From Owenia fusiformis (lineage: Eukaryota > Annelida > Polychaeta > Sabellida > Oweniidae): a DNA stretch of 60,000 nucleotides. The DNA is taken from the NCBI GenBank assembly GCA_903813345.2, contig CAIIXF020000010.1, positions 37,253,425 to 37,313,424 of the forward strand. Direction: 5' to 3'. Position numbers and translations under genes: made by a program. The notes beneath the pieces were generated by a model, which was not told the DNA's origin, did no database searches, and worked only from the letters and a program-made list of their open reading frames with translations. Positions 13,301 through 21,748 of the stretch are shown here, piece after piece; position 1 is the first letter of the stretch, and the number at the start of each line of letters is the position of its first letter.

Positions 13301-16300
13301 AATTTTGGTCTTAGGTTGGCAGGTATGCTTATATATCATTTGTGTATTGGTATTAACCTATATGTAAGGAAATCAGCCTTGTATTGTTAAGTTATGATCT
13401 ACTGTGCCCTGTTTAAACATTTCAACGACACATTTATGACACTTTAACAAGTTTTTAAATTATTTATACAAGGGCTATTTTGTAAATTGTTAGAATACAC
13501 GCAACGTACAGACATAGGCATATTCGACATAGTAAATGAATGAAATCATGTGCAGAAATTCAGAATTCAATTTTGGATAACCTGGCTATAGATATAACGA
13601 TTGCCTAGTATTGTATTGGTGGTAATGTATAAATATACTCAGATGTTTCCATATACCTGTATACCAGTGTAATCACAAGGGAAAATGAAAGTACCTCATT
13701 GGTACTTTTTAATTATTTATAATATTTGTGCCATACATAACATGTATCACTACTTATCATAAAAGTGGATCACATATCAAATAATGTCTCAAAGTACATA
13801 ATTATTACTTAGTACTATGAACTATTGTAGTTAGGCAAATGTAGATTAATACAATTTAATGATATAAAAACATAATTAGTTAAAAACTCAACAAGTTTTG
13901 TTTGTGGCATGGAACATGGGCTTTCTCGATATGAATTCATATATCCACATATTCCTCACCACGCTAACCCATTGCCCCCAGCAGGCCCTTCATCCATTCA
14001 CCCTCCCCGACCATATTCAACAGTGTCTTTAAGTGTTGAATGTTGGGAAAACAAATACTTCAATTCTAAATCAGCTCACCAACATAACCAATGACTTGGG
14101 CGACATCTTTTTATTTTATTGTTGTTGAAACCATTTGCATTGTGCTTGTTGAATATTATGTAAAACATGGAGAGAACACTGACTACGAGCTTATAGAAAA
14201 CAGTTCCCAGTGTTTATCGGGGGCTTGTCTCGCTTCTCATTATAAAATCTGTTGACCACGATCAGATGGAATTTCGAAAACTATTTACTTAAATACAACA
14301 CCCCTGTATTTTCCCATTTCCCCGCTATTTCTAAATATAAAACTGAATGCTTTCTGATCGGAAGATATCAATGAATGAACTCATAATGTTGTATGCATGT
14401 TGGAATCACACCTTGAATATCCTGAATCACCTAAATATGATGTTATTGTATTAAATTGAATATGTTATATATATTGTAGAGTTACCGAGCTATGTGACCC
14501 TTCATGTATGTGTGACACTTCTACTTTTAACCCAGTGTGCGGAAGCGATAATCTGAACTACGCCTCTCCCTGTCTTGCCGGCTGTACTACTATGCAACGG
14601 AATAATGTAGGTGTAAAACATACTAATACTGGCATTTATGTATAAATAAATATGTTGATAGGAAATCAAAATGACTTGATAAGTTGAACGAACATCTGGA
14701 TTCAAATGGTCTTTTGACTTCATGTGTTACGCGGTATATGGCATACAGTTATGGGTTCGCGGTATTTGAGATACAACTTGAGTGAATATGGCATACTCAC
14801 CTGCGGTATCTGACACATTCCGTACTGCATATTCCGCATTGAAATATGATATACTAGTAGTGAATACATCATATTAACCTGCGTAATATGACATATTCAC
14901 TCGGAGAATATGACATACACGTTGTGGAATATGGCTTTAGTGCGCGGTGAACGTCAAACGTCATACAAAATTTTCTCGATTTGGTTGGTTCAGAGAATCA
15001 GCACTAAATGTAAAACCATAATGGATTACCATTGTTTTTATCGCTTCGAGCACTACACTATGAATCCTGGAGTGGCTGAGTAAGTTTATTACGTGTGATG
15101 GGTAGATGATACTTCTGAAAGTATCAGTAACATATACAGCGTGATCGAGTACTCGTGTTTTTCAGGTTTTTATCTGATCTTTGTAAACGGTTGACTTGGT
15201 TGTAAAAGTCACCCATAAGCTTCACAAACGTAGGTTCGCGTTCTCATTGGTTAATATGCCATATACCGCATATGAATCTGTCATACATCGCAAGTGAATA
15301 TGCCATATTCGTTGCGGAATATGACATATTTGTATCGTGTTTACCGCGTAACATCATGCATCTTTGGAATTGAACTGAATGAATATAATATTTTCTTTAT
15401 TGCACCGAGGTGAAATGGTCGGGAATTTGGTGCGGAAGTCCGGGGTTCAATTCCCGCACGGGGTATTGAATTTATCACACTACCTTTCATATCTTTCTCT
15501 AGCTTGGCTCCGCCCTCGGGTCGTTATAATATCTGACAACTTTTTAATTTTATTTGTTTTACTCTATACAGACGGAGACATTGTACTCAAACTGTGGATG
15601 CATCAACAATATAAATGCATCGTTACCTAGCAACCATCTGGTAGATGGCAGTGCTGTTCCCGGCGTATGTGATCCTGGATGTAAAACAGTTTGGGGCTTT
15701 GCTGCTGTTCTAATTCTGATCACATTGGCGCAATCACTCTTTGGCATTCCAGGAATGAAAATTTTGCTAAGGTATAAAGGGCTTAATGCGCATGTCTGAA
15801 TCTCCATTTTAGAAAAATGCTATACCTGCCCATGTCACTTTAAAGATGAAGCATGACTGGAATAGAGGGCAATCCTTTTTACTGAATAAGAAACTTAATT
15901 GATATGAACTTTAGGTAGTGATTAAACGGTGATCGTTTTGTATATTTTCTTGAAATTTCTTTTCTCCAAATTCTTAGAGTTTGCATCGTTTACCATGTTT
16001 CATAAAAGTAGATAAAGTAAACAGTTACTTTCGTGAAAAGTAAAGAAATATACTCGATCGATCCATTGCACATTATCATTTGACTAGAAAAGACATAGAC
16101 GGGCGGGGGGTTGAATTTAGATAATCGAAATCAATCAGCGTTCCTGGGACGGCCAACTTATAACTGAAGCGATTACATCGGCAAATAACTTTTAAATCAA
16201 TGTGCGGTTTAATCCAATTATTGTAAGAGTAAATATATAATCGTCACAAAAAACATTTTTATCAATGACATTGATTCTTATATTTCTAGGTGCGTCGACC

Positions 16301-17178
16301 AACAAGACAGGGCGCTGGCATTTGGCGTCTTGACAGCTATCGTGGTAGTTTGTGGTAAGATTGAAGAAAGGTTCTTCATTTTCGATTCAACGTCATACTT
16401 TAAAAATGCAATTAGGGCTACTCATTAACTATGTTAATGCCACATTTCATTTATTGCACCATGTATTATGGAATATTCTAACTACAAGCCGTTGACCCCC
16501 CCCCCCCCCCCATTGCACACCTCCCAACAACTCGTGTGGGAAGTGTTCATACCTGAGGTCAAATAGTAGGGGGGGGGTCACAGAGGATTGTAGCTAAGAT
16601 GATTATGGAATATGTAGTATATATATTCCATATAGGCCTGTATGTCACCGTCTGCAAATGGTTGAAAAGTGCAGTATTTTAAAGGGACATGACACCGCCG
16701 ACCAAATAGTAGAAACATTAATCAAGTAAATAGCTGACTGAGATAATATGGCACCACATCTTAGTGCTGACATAACAATGTCGCATATACTTACAGGTAT
16801 TACATGTAAAATATTTGTATTTCAGCTCTTCCAAGCCCTGTCATTTACGGTAGCGTCATCGACTCCACGTGTTTGGTCCAACAAGAATTACCATGTGGCG
16901 GTGGCAGGGGCTACTGCAGCCTCTATGACCTTCAACCGTTACGTGTTCGCTTACACGTGCTTACAACTGGCCTAAAGATTGCAGCAACTCTCACTTCATT
17001 AGTAACTCTGGTCCTATGCTGGAACCCAAAATTTAAATTTGACGATGAACTTGATAAGAGTTCAGAAGAATCCAAAAGTGAAAGTGATACGGACGATCAT
17101 GAATTGACTGAAATGCTTCCTTCTAAAGTGGTAGACATTGATAAACCTCAACCATCAAAAGTTGTCACAATGAGTTAA
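1386..17178 (+). CDS. SLCO: Organic anion transporter polypeptide (SLCO/OATP family), nine coding exons
   Basis: Plasma-membrane, sodium-independent organic anion transporter of the OATP family. Exons: 1386-2106, 3565-3651, 3850-4062, 5627-5791, 5971-6160, 14480-14606, 15572-15771, 16290-16354, 16826-17178; all introns GT-AG, phases match, 706 codons (family 650-720). The ATG at 1386 is the first in frame. Evidence: first membrane segment about residues 45-65; a glycosylation-rich extracellular loop (NNTT, NLT, NSS) late in exon 1; the OATP signature near residues 277-287 reads DPRFIGAWWLG, with Phe for the usual Trp after Arg; a Kazal-type cysteine-rich loop around residues 464-494 (CMCDTSTFNPVCGSDNLNYA); a Cys-rich continuation in exon 7 (NCGCIN); and the closing PSPVIYGSVID motif with CGGGRGYC in exon 9. 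The C-terminal tail is acidic and Ser-rich. Exon 3 ends inside a minisatellite. Intron 5 (8.3 kb) contains CCDC125. Subfamily not resolved. Confidence 0.95.
2409..2550. mobile_element. Short MITE-like inverted-repeat element
   Basis: About 140 bp bounded by imperfect inverted repeats: GACTTGGTCATATTTGCTCC on the left, and on the right the reverse complement of GCCTTGGTCACATTTGCTCC. No coding capacity. It lies in SLCO intron 1. No convincing target-site duplication was found. Confidence 0.6.
2725..3225. repeat. 48-bp tandem repeat in SLCO intron 1
   Basis: About ten head-to-tail copies of a 48-bp unit starting AACCATATGTATGTGCAGAC. Every third unit carries a variant (AACCAAATGTATGTGAGGAC), giving a three-unit higher-order pattern of about 144 bp. 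Because 48 is a multiple of three both strands show long open frames; these are artefacts of the repeat. Confidence 0.93.
3226..3564 (+). other. SLCO intron 1 remainder
   Basis: AT-rich intron sequence before exon 2; nothing recognised apart from the acceptor tract ending at 3564 (TTCTTTTATAATAG). Confidence 0.5.
4005..4775 (+). repeat. 60-bp tandem repeat spanning the SLCO exon 3 donor
   Basis: About 13 copies of a 60-bp unit (20 codons). The first copy is the real end of exon 3 plus the start of intron 3: coding GGGFNKALVEMK, then donor AAATGAAAG|GTAACT. Later copies repeat both the exon end and the donor, so intron 3 starts with an array of competing 5' splice sites in the same reading phase. 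The copy directly after exon 3 has a 2-nt insertion (GGTGGCCTTTC against GGTGGTTTC) that puts a TAG at 4113-4115, so extension of the exon past the first donor would terminate. Later units (about 4237-4548) are open and would code for MKGNYSNNATGGGFNKALVE. Confidence 0.93.
4776..5097. other. SLCO intron 3, unique part
   Basis: No gene, repeat or RNA recognised between the 60-bp array and the mariner fragment. Confidence 0.4.
5098..5400 (-). pseudogene. Mariner-type transposase C-terminal fragment
   Basis: A minus-strand open stretch of about 97 codons resembles the C-terminal end of Tc1/mariner transposases: a lysine-rich KIKGGLKGSPF followed by an acidic helix (NNDEAVKDAV), then FGAWVARHEKFI and GGAYFERK, matching the mariner pattern LFPKIK..LKG.RF..., W..R...C/F...G.YFEK. 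The catalytic DD(D/E) region and the terminal repeats were not found, so it is a dead fragment inside SLCO intron 3. Assignment is from remembered family pattern and would need a profile search. Confidence 0.6.
6161..6639. other. SLCO intron 5, first part
   Basis: Begins with the donor GTAGGT after exon 5. Nothing else recognised. Confidence 0.4.
6640..7314. mobile_element. Non-autonomous DNA transposon, terminal repeat ACACCCCAGTCACATTT
   Basis: The left end GCCCGTACACCCCAGTCACA and the right end (reverse complement GCCCTTACACCCCAGTCACA) form a terminal inverted repeat of about 23 bp with one mismatch. Inside, a block of about 170 bp is present twice in tandem (from 6643 and from 6811), each beginning with a copy of the terminal sequence and carrying GAGCGTAGAAAAACTACGCT, itself a palindrome. 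GC content is higher than in the surroundings. No open frame for a transposase. No clear target duplication was found. Confidence 0.8.
7315..8039 (+). other. Intergenic/intronic region upstream of CCDC125
   Basis: Inside SLCO intron 5. No gene seen. The CCDC125 promoter is expected in this interval, but no TATA box or CpG-rich block stands out. Confidence 0.3.
8040..8174 (+). other. Probable 5' untranslated exon of CCDC125
   Basis: Candidate donor sites occur at 8160 (CGGCAG|GTGATT) and 8175 (AACGAAG|GTAGGC). They could join to the acceptor TTTTGTTCCAG ending at 8962, which precedes the coding exon. The left edge is a guess. This would give the gene a single intron of about 0.8 kb in its 5' UTR. 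Confidence 0.35.
9117..10634 (+). CDS. CCDC125: Coiled-coil domain-containing protein 125 (CCDC125-like), single coding exon
   Basis: A 505-codon uninterrupted CDS; human CCDC125 is of similar length (about 511 residues). Near the N-terminus LGLGLGLRPGGI matches the vertebrate LGYGLGRKPGGI pattern. The central part (about residues 130-260) is a predicted coiled coil with heptad-like Leu/Glu/Lys spacing. Around residue 296, LGACVCHVVQDPCKC corresponds to the conserved LGACLCH...PCSCA block, and VDAYRSAFDDQL and DKTEALAHSK match further C-terminal blocks. In vertebrates the protein has been linked to control of cell motility through Rho GTPases; function here is inferred. The acceptor TTTTGTTCCAG at 8952-8962 suggests an upstream non-coding exon. 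AATAAA signals lie at 10640 and 10669. The whole gene sits in SLCO intron 5 on the same strand. Vertebrate CCDC125 is multi-exonic, so the lack of introns suggests retrocopy origin or intron loss. Confidence 0.88.
   Translation: MESADHYTEGYESDSSEAGDLGLGLGLRPGGIPVDVVPDRLYCVPNVYPKVMNDFVASTEDDPDINPALTEEKVSSHFKKWFRKTKRDLKSNNCSSDSDDSDLASTHKSQSGNDDNLSGESSPKAPGADEKIDALEQVLAENKRLESELDKCQKQLQAKNRAIDMLQKKISQSQTEHNEYQTRIKSVETQLAKEVNSLQFDVEYQKSLFQDSQSTWNERFEKLCQENSSLTEKINAKVGELKKVERNNAVLKDQRDELLELLTVQDQQKFQRNHEQSTPTGRNAMSTAAEMVTLGACVCHVVQDPCKCAMTAADLKKQLITVKEENLNLKKLREESLNTVDAYRSAFDDQLNTNKMLITEVADLAIMPQPSRVEKAKNVLTWIIKQLNEEEPPPKLPEAWKAWKEKMSTSKEENSVPNKKPTIKEIVPFSGIEISIEGISVSCHGERELIQTMLQLVHDKTEALAHSKINTKLFASRVKELEDIVSQYKHIDEERAHRLLKQVEY
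10640..10674 (+). terminator. CCDC125 polyadenylation signals
   Basis: Two AATAAA hexamers at 10640-10645 and 10669-10674, within 40 nt of the stop codon. This predicts a very short 3' UTR. Confidence 0.6.
10675..11123. other. SLCO intron 5 between CCDC125 and the next transposon
   Basis: No gene or repeat recognised. Confidence 0.4.
11124..13333. mobile_element. 2.2-kb non-autonomous DNA transposon with ACCGTAAAA-rich interior
   Basis: Element 11130-13327 with 16-bp perfect terminal inverted repeats CATACCTGCCAACCTA, flanked by the 6-bp direct repeat CTTATA (11124-11129 and 13328-13333), a likely target-site duplication. Both subterminal regions (11150-11450 and 12580-13310) consist of short degenerate repeats of the type CTACCGTAAAA and CTACCGCATTTTTTCAAAA, period about 30-35 bp; the middle is unique AT-rich DNA. 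No transposase frame. Located in SLCO intron 5, downstream of CCDC125. Confidence 0.88.
13334..14479. other. SLCO intron 5, last part
   Basis: AT-rich sequence without recognisable gene, RNA or repeat. It ends with the exon 6 acceptor ATATTGTAG. Confidence 0.4.
14720..15358. mobile_element. 629-bp MITE with TCATG target duplication
   Basis: Element 14725-15353 starts TGTTACGCGGTA and ends with its perfect reverse complement TACCGCGTAACA. It is flanked by the 5-bp direct repeat TCATG (14720-14724 and 15354-15358). Subterminal stretches repeat GCGGTATATGGCATAC-like and GGAATATGACATA-like words in both orientations. No coding capacity. It lies in SLCO intron 6. Confidence 0.85.
15395..15470 (+). 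other. tRNA-like remnant (possible SINE head)
   Basis: Contains GGGGTTCAATTCCCG, which fits the RNA polymerase III B box (GGTTCRANNCC), 30-40 nt after a weak A-box-like stretch GAGGTGAAATGG. A complete cloverleaf could not be drawn: the acceptor stem does not pair and the T stem has a mismatch. A decayed tRNA-derived SINE head or tRNA pseudogene is possible. Confidence 0.3.
15772..16289. other. SLCO intron 7
   Basis: Nothing recognised beyond splice sites (donor GTATAA, acceptor TATTTCTAG). Confidence 0.5.
16355..16825. other. SLCO intron 8 with poly-C tract
   Basis: Contains a run of 16 C (16496-16511) and, about 60 nt further on, a G run (near 16569). The two could pair in the pre-mRNA. 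Otherwise unremarkable. Confidence 0.6.
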
Positions 17179-17250
17179 ATTCTAAGTTTCATGTCTCAAA
17201 CTCTCCCAAGCGGTAGAAAAAAAATAATTCCCGTTCACTTTAAGTAGCAC

Positions 17251-17256
17251 AATAAA
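17251..17256 (+). terminator. SLCO polyadenylation signal
   Basis: AATAAA 73 nt after the stop codon, the first canonical signal downstream of the CDS. Confidence 0.55.
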
Positions 17257-17329
17257 TGAATCCAAAGCTTCATAACTGCAAATGATGGATAAATTCCTAC
17301 GAATGTTTTCGTGGATCGCCATGTTTGTG

Positions 17330-17435
17330 ATCCAAGGTGGATTGAATCCCAGAATGCAACATCAGTTAATCTTACTTACATTTTGAAAGCTGGCACGCGT
17401 CATGTTGCATTCTGGGAGCCAATCCTCCTTGCGTT
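17330..17435. repeat. Imperfect inverted repeat (hairpin)
   Basis: Arms of about 30 nt, left containing CCCAGAATGCAACAT and right containing ATGTTGCATTCTGGG, with further pairing of AAGGTGGATT with AATCCTCCTT. The loop is about 40 nt. This resembles a small palindromic MITE or its remains. Confidence 0.65.
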
Positions 17436-17879
17436 GTAATCGGGCTCCAAAATCACCTCAACATTTGAAGAATCGGCATTAACATGAGAATATCACTTCA
17501 AATTTTTAAGTTCCTATTTGTCATTATGGACACAAATTCCATTATATTTGTACAGTCCGGGACGGAGAAAATAGAGCACTCAATTCACTGAGGTAAGAAT
17601 TTATGACATATGTGACAGAATGTCTTTTTCATAGTGTTAGTAATTATTTATGTTCACCACTGTAGTGTGTAAAGTTTAACGTTGGAAAGTCATCTGAGAA
17701 TCAAATACAACATTGGACTATAAATGCACATAAATATACATTTGAGACAACGATCATAGTGTAAAATACAATTCACCATATTTCAGTCACTTTAAATAGA
17801 CTCTGTACATGATGTGAAGATTGTTAGATAAGCAGCTCACTCTAAGATACACATTTGAAGACACACATCGTATGCTACA

Positions 17880-18085
17880 TACGAATAAAGTGTCTCAGGT
17901 ATAAACACACATATTGAATACTACATAAGAATAAAGTGCCGGGGTGAAAACAATGATCGGGTTGTGGTTGGGGGAGTTGCCGAGCGTGCCATTGGTCTGC
18001 AGAAAGACACATACTATATGCTACATACGAATAAAGTGTCTCAGGCCTAAACAATGACCAAGTTATGGTTCGGGGAATTGCCTAG
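17880..18085. repeat. 101-bp repeat, first block
   Basis: Between one and two partial copies of the unit that contains CTGCAGAAAGACACATACTA and CGAATAAAGTGTCTCAGG. The same unit forms a longer array at 18874-19215; about 790 bp of other sequence lies between the blocks. Confidence 0.8.
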
Positions 18086-18798
18086 TCCAACAACATTAGA
18101 CCTAGCCTGGGCCTCGTTTCTTATCTGACATGTCTTATGGCCCCGGCTAGGTCTAACCTCCATGACCATTTTGCCCTTGATGCGTTAATTTAATCGTTCC
18201 GCAGGTTCCGACAAGCGGAACTAATTAAACTCCGAAAACATGGTAATATTACATAAAGAATGTGATTCAAGCATGCATACATACCTTATAAATACATACA
18301 TACCATCCCGTATCCCCCTTAGACCATATTGATGCATAATTACGAAAATATTGGAGACAGGTTTGGAATTTTACGAAAATATCGGCCAGCTCCGGTAACA
18401 TCGAAATTGCAAATCGGTTTGCAATTAATAACTATTTTGTGTGTATACAAGCGCTATATAAATCAATCAAAGATACCTGCTATCCTCAAAATGGTTATTT
18501 TATCCCGAGTAATCGCGTGATAATTATCAATCTATTTGACAACAATTTCGTTTCAATAGTTTAAATTTTAACCCGGGACGAACAGACACAATGACGGACA
18601 TGCGGAAATGTCATTTTAGAGATTGGTAAGTTTAACCTCATTTTACTTGTATAAATGACCATTTCATACAATAATATTGTGTTGAATCGCTTGATGTTAT
18701 GTGTTTTTATATTGTTGTCAAGTATCAGTTGCATGTTTTGGCGGAAAAATGGTTTCGGTGGATCCAAAACTTGCATCAATGGAAAGAATAGTAAAGAG

Positions 18799-18862
18799 GT
18801 TAAACTCAATAACGGCCCCAAGAAAATTCTTAATAATAAATAACGCCGTTATTGAGTTTAAC
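18799..18862. repeat. Perfect 18-bp inverted repeat
   Basis: GTTAAACTCAATAACGGC (18799-18816) and its exact reverse complement (18845-18862), separated by 28 nt. It is placed just before the second 101-bp repeat block and could mark the end of an insertion in that array or form a hairpin. Confidence 0.8.
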
Positions 18863-18873
18863 GACGTTGAACT

Positions 18874-19215
18874 AGGAATTGCCAAGTGTGTCATGGGTCA
18901 GCAGAAAGACACATACTATGCAACATACGAATAAAGTGTCTCAGGTCTAAACAATGACCGAGTTATGGTTCGGGGAATTGCCAAGTGTGTCATGGGTCTG
19001 CAGAAAGACACATACTATATGCTACATACGAATAAAGTGTCTTAGGCCTAAACAATGACCAAGTTATGGTTCGGGGAATTGCAAAGTGTGTCATGGGTCT
19101 GCAGAAAGACACATACTATATGCTACATACGAATAAAGTGTCTCAGGCCTAAACAATGACCGAGTTATGGTTCGGTGAATTGCCAAGTGTGTCATGGGTC
19201 TGCAGAAAGACAACA
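18874..19215. repeat. 101-bp tandem repeat, second block
   Basis: About 3.4 copies of a 101-bp unit beginning GAATTGCCAAGTGTGTCATG, spaced at 18875, 18975, 19076 and 19177. No coding potential. Confidence 0.9.
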
Positions 19216-19394
19216 GTCCGTAGTTGGCTGCAGTCTATTTGTATCTTCTCTTTCAAGGGCGCACCCCCCACATCGTTAGTGGAGCTACTCGGTAGTCTGT
19301 GATCGTTTTAAAGTGTGGCCTTACCTCAAAACAGGCTCATCAGATTGCCAGTACATCGGGGAATATCTAATTCTTATAAAATGACAGCTATCCA

Positions 19395-19785
19395 TTTAAA
19401 GAGAGAATCAGAGATATCGAGCAGGCTAAACAAAAAAGTGTTCCAATTTTAGAATATTTTTGGCTTATGTCATTCCTTGTCATGTCTATTTTCTAAAATC
19501 ACAAAAGTGCATACTTTATTCCAGGAAAACTAACGATTTTTACACTAATATATTATTTTTCTATAAGAATGGTTTCCATTCTTATTATTTGGGAGAATTA
19601 AAACATTTTTCACCCACTTTTGCACTTTGAATCATCAATAACTTCACCAATTTATTACATATTGTGAATCTTTTTGGAGAAATTGTATTTGATATTGTAA
19701 GGAATAGATCGGTCGGTCAATTAGACAAGTTGCTTGTGATTTTGTCACCCCTATAGATCTGATTCTGCCTTTAATTACGGAAATT
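19395..19785 (+). repeat. Dispersed repeat, copy A
   Basis: About 390 bp that matches, in opposite orientation, 47545-47925 in this window at an estimated 75-80% identity. Shared words include TTCTTATTATTTGGGAGAAT, TTTTGCACTTTGAATC, AATAACTTCACCAATT and TATAGATCTGATTCTGCCTT. Coding potential and terminal repeats were not seen. An interspersed element of unknown class. Confidence 0.8.
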
Positions 19786-20776
19786 TAATTACTCAGGCTG
19801 CGTTTAATTAGAGACATTTACAGTGTATCTACATATATCTTATATGTCTCTGGATTCGCCTCTGTATTGTAAAGGCCTTTATAATGATTTTGCTGATTAA
19901 ACTGATTGCGTAAACAAATAAACTAAGGGAAGAGAAGATATAATTCGAACACAGTATTTCACATAACTTCATTTTATTAACCAATAACCAACCCAAGGTC
20001 ATTCATTGAAAGGACTCTACAGATTGTAATAAATACTTTGTCAACTCGATTAATTCTTGCAAAAAGTTCCATTGAAAATATGTTCTTAGTGATTTCGTAC
20101 ATCTTTTAGATGATTTCGTTGAAATATTTTGCAATGTGTAAAAAAATCCCAAGACTTGATGCATTGTGGCTAATTCATTCCACCCGGTTGTTATTTCCTA
20201 AACTTCACACAATTACACTCGATGCTGCGCATCTCGTGCAAAGATTGAAGCAACACCTGTGGAATGATACAGTCCACATTGCTCTGAGTTCACGGCTTAA
20301 ATGACAAACCGAAAGTGCCATCTTTCATAATGCCGTTCATCATTCACGTGTATGTATTATCTTAAGTGTTATTTTAAAGTAAGAGTCAATAGCCCAACTT
20401 TTTATACCCGAGCATAGCCGTCCGGTGATCAGGGTTGTCATTCATGTTTTGTCCAAAAATGATGGTATACTCCCACCCCCATGCGTCTTTAGCAGATAGA
20501 AAGGGGGTTAAACCGAAAACATATCGCAACCTGCCATTATGTTAATCTTGATTTTGTACCTTAATTTCAATAGTTCGGAAAATTAAAAATTGATAATTGA
20601 TTAATCGCCAAACATAAATGGGCTACGACAAATTCAAGAGGAGACTTCACGTTGAATTCTTGATACCATTTACAATTGTCAAGTGCTTTATGGAATGACG
20701 TAATAATATAACCATAACATCATATCGAGTCCCACGTTCTTCATTTAAAACGAAAGGATTTGTCCAAAGTTTCGAC
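19786..20776. other. Region upstream of the F-BAR gene
   Basis: No exon or repeat recognised. The promoter and 5' UTR of the F-BAR gene should lie at its right end, but no core element can be named with confidence. Confidence 0.35.
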
Positions 20777-21704
20777 ATGGATCCACTTTTGATTAATCCT
20801 GAGTTTGCCTTGCAAAAGCTGACGGGCAGTATTACGTAAGTAAAATGTGTTTTAACTCACAGATGTTGGCCAGATCGTTTTGTAGTTGGATCTCATAGGC
20901 TCAAAGAATAATTCAGGAATACTTGTTGAGCTACTGATCCCTACAAAAGAATCTGGCCGGGATCTATGTTTTAACTAAAAAGATGGTGATATATTTAAGA
21001 TAAGCGTTATATCCAGGGCCTTAACCTGGCCGACCGGAATATATTTTAAAGGAGCATAGATCTAGAACCTTTAGGCTAGTCTAGTCTTGTGTTTTCCAGA
21101 GTAGGTGAAACAGTGTCTGAAATCTTCCAACAACGTGCCAAATGCCAGTATGAATACGCCCGAAAGATTAAATCTATCAACGAGGCAGTGAGTAAAAAGG
21201 TCAAAGGTACAAACACAAACGTAAAATTCAGAAACACGAAGGTTCAAGTCATTATTTTTAGTAGCGATTAACTGGATTCCGATCAGATTGAATTCCTGAA
21301 TATAATGAGCCCGGAAACTGTGATGACTTCAAAGGTTTCTATTAATCGCAGATGTTACAATGACGTAATGCGCTAAAGGGTCTGAAAATACATTACATTC
21401 CGCCATTGAACATTATATGGTTTTTAGGAGTTAAGATGGATACCAATCTAGCCACACTCATCACGCGAATATGTGATGAAAATACAGAGGAGTCGAAGAT
21501 GTTCACAAGAAGCGCTGATGCTATTACGGCTGACGATGGACCGCTTTCAAACGTTTTAGAGTAAGTATCGCATTTAGAATTTCACGAATAACCGTTTTAA
21601 CATCTTCGGCTGAGATTGAAAACAACTTTTCTTTGGAAGACTTTTATTATTGGATTCGAATTAAAGTTGTATGTGTCACACACACACTCTCACGCACGTA
21701 CGTA

Positions 21705-21748
<44 letters not shown>

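Noticed and set aside
13909-14094. A 61-codon open frame, Pro/His-rich, in SLCO intron 5
   Set aside because: No conserved motif, splice context or codon pattern to support it as an exon.
15395-15470. Functional tRNA gene
   Set aside because: Only a B-box-like TTCAATTCC stands out; no complete cloverleaf could be formed.
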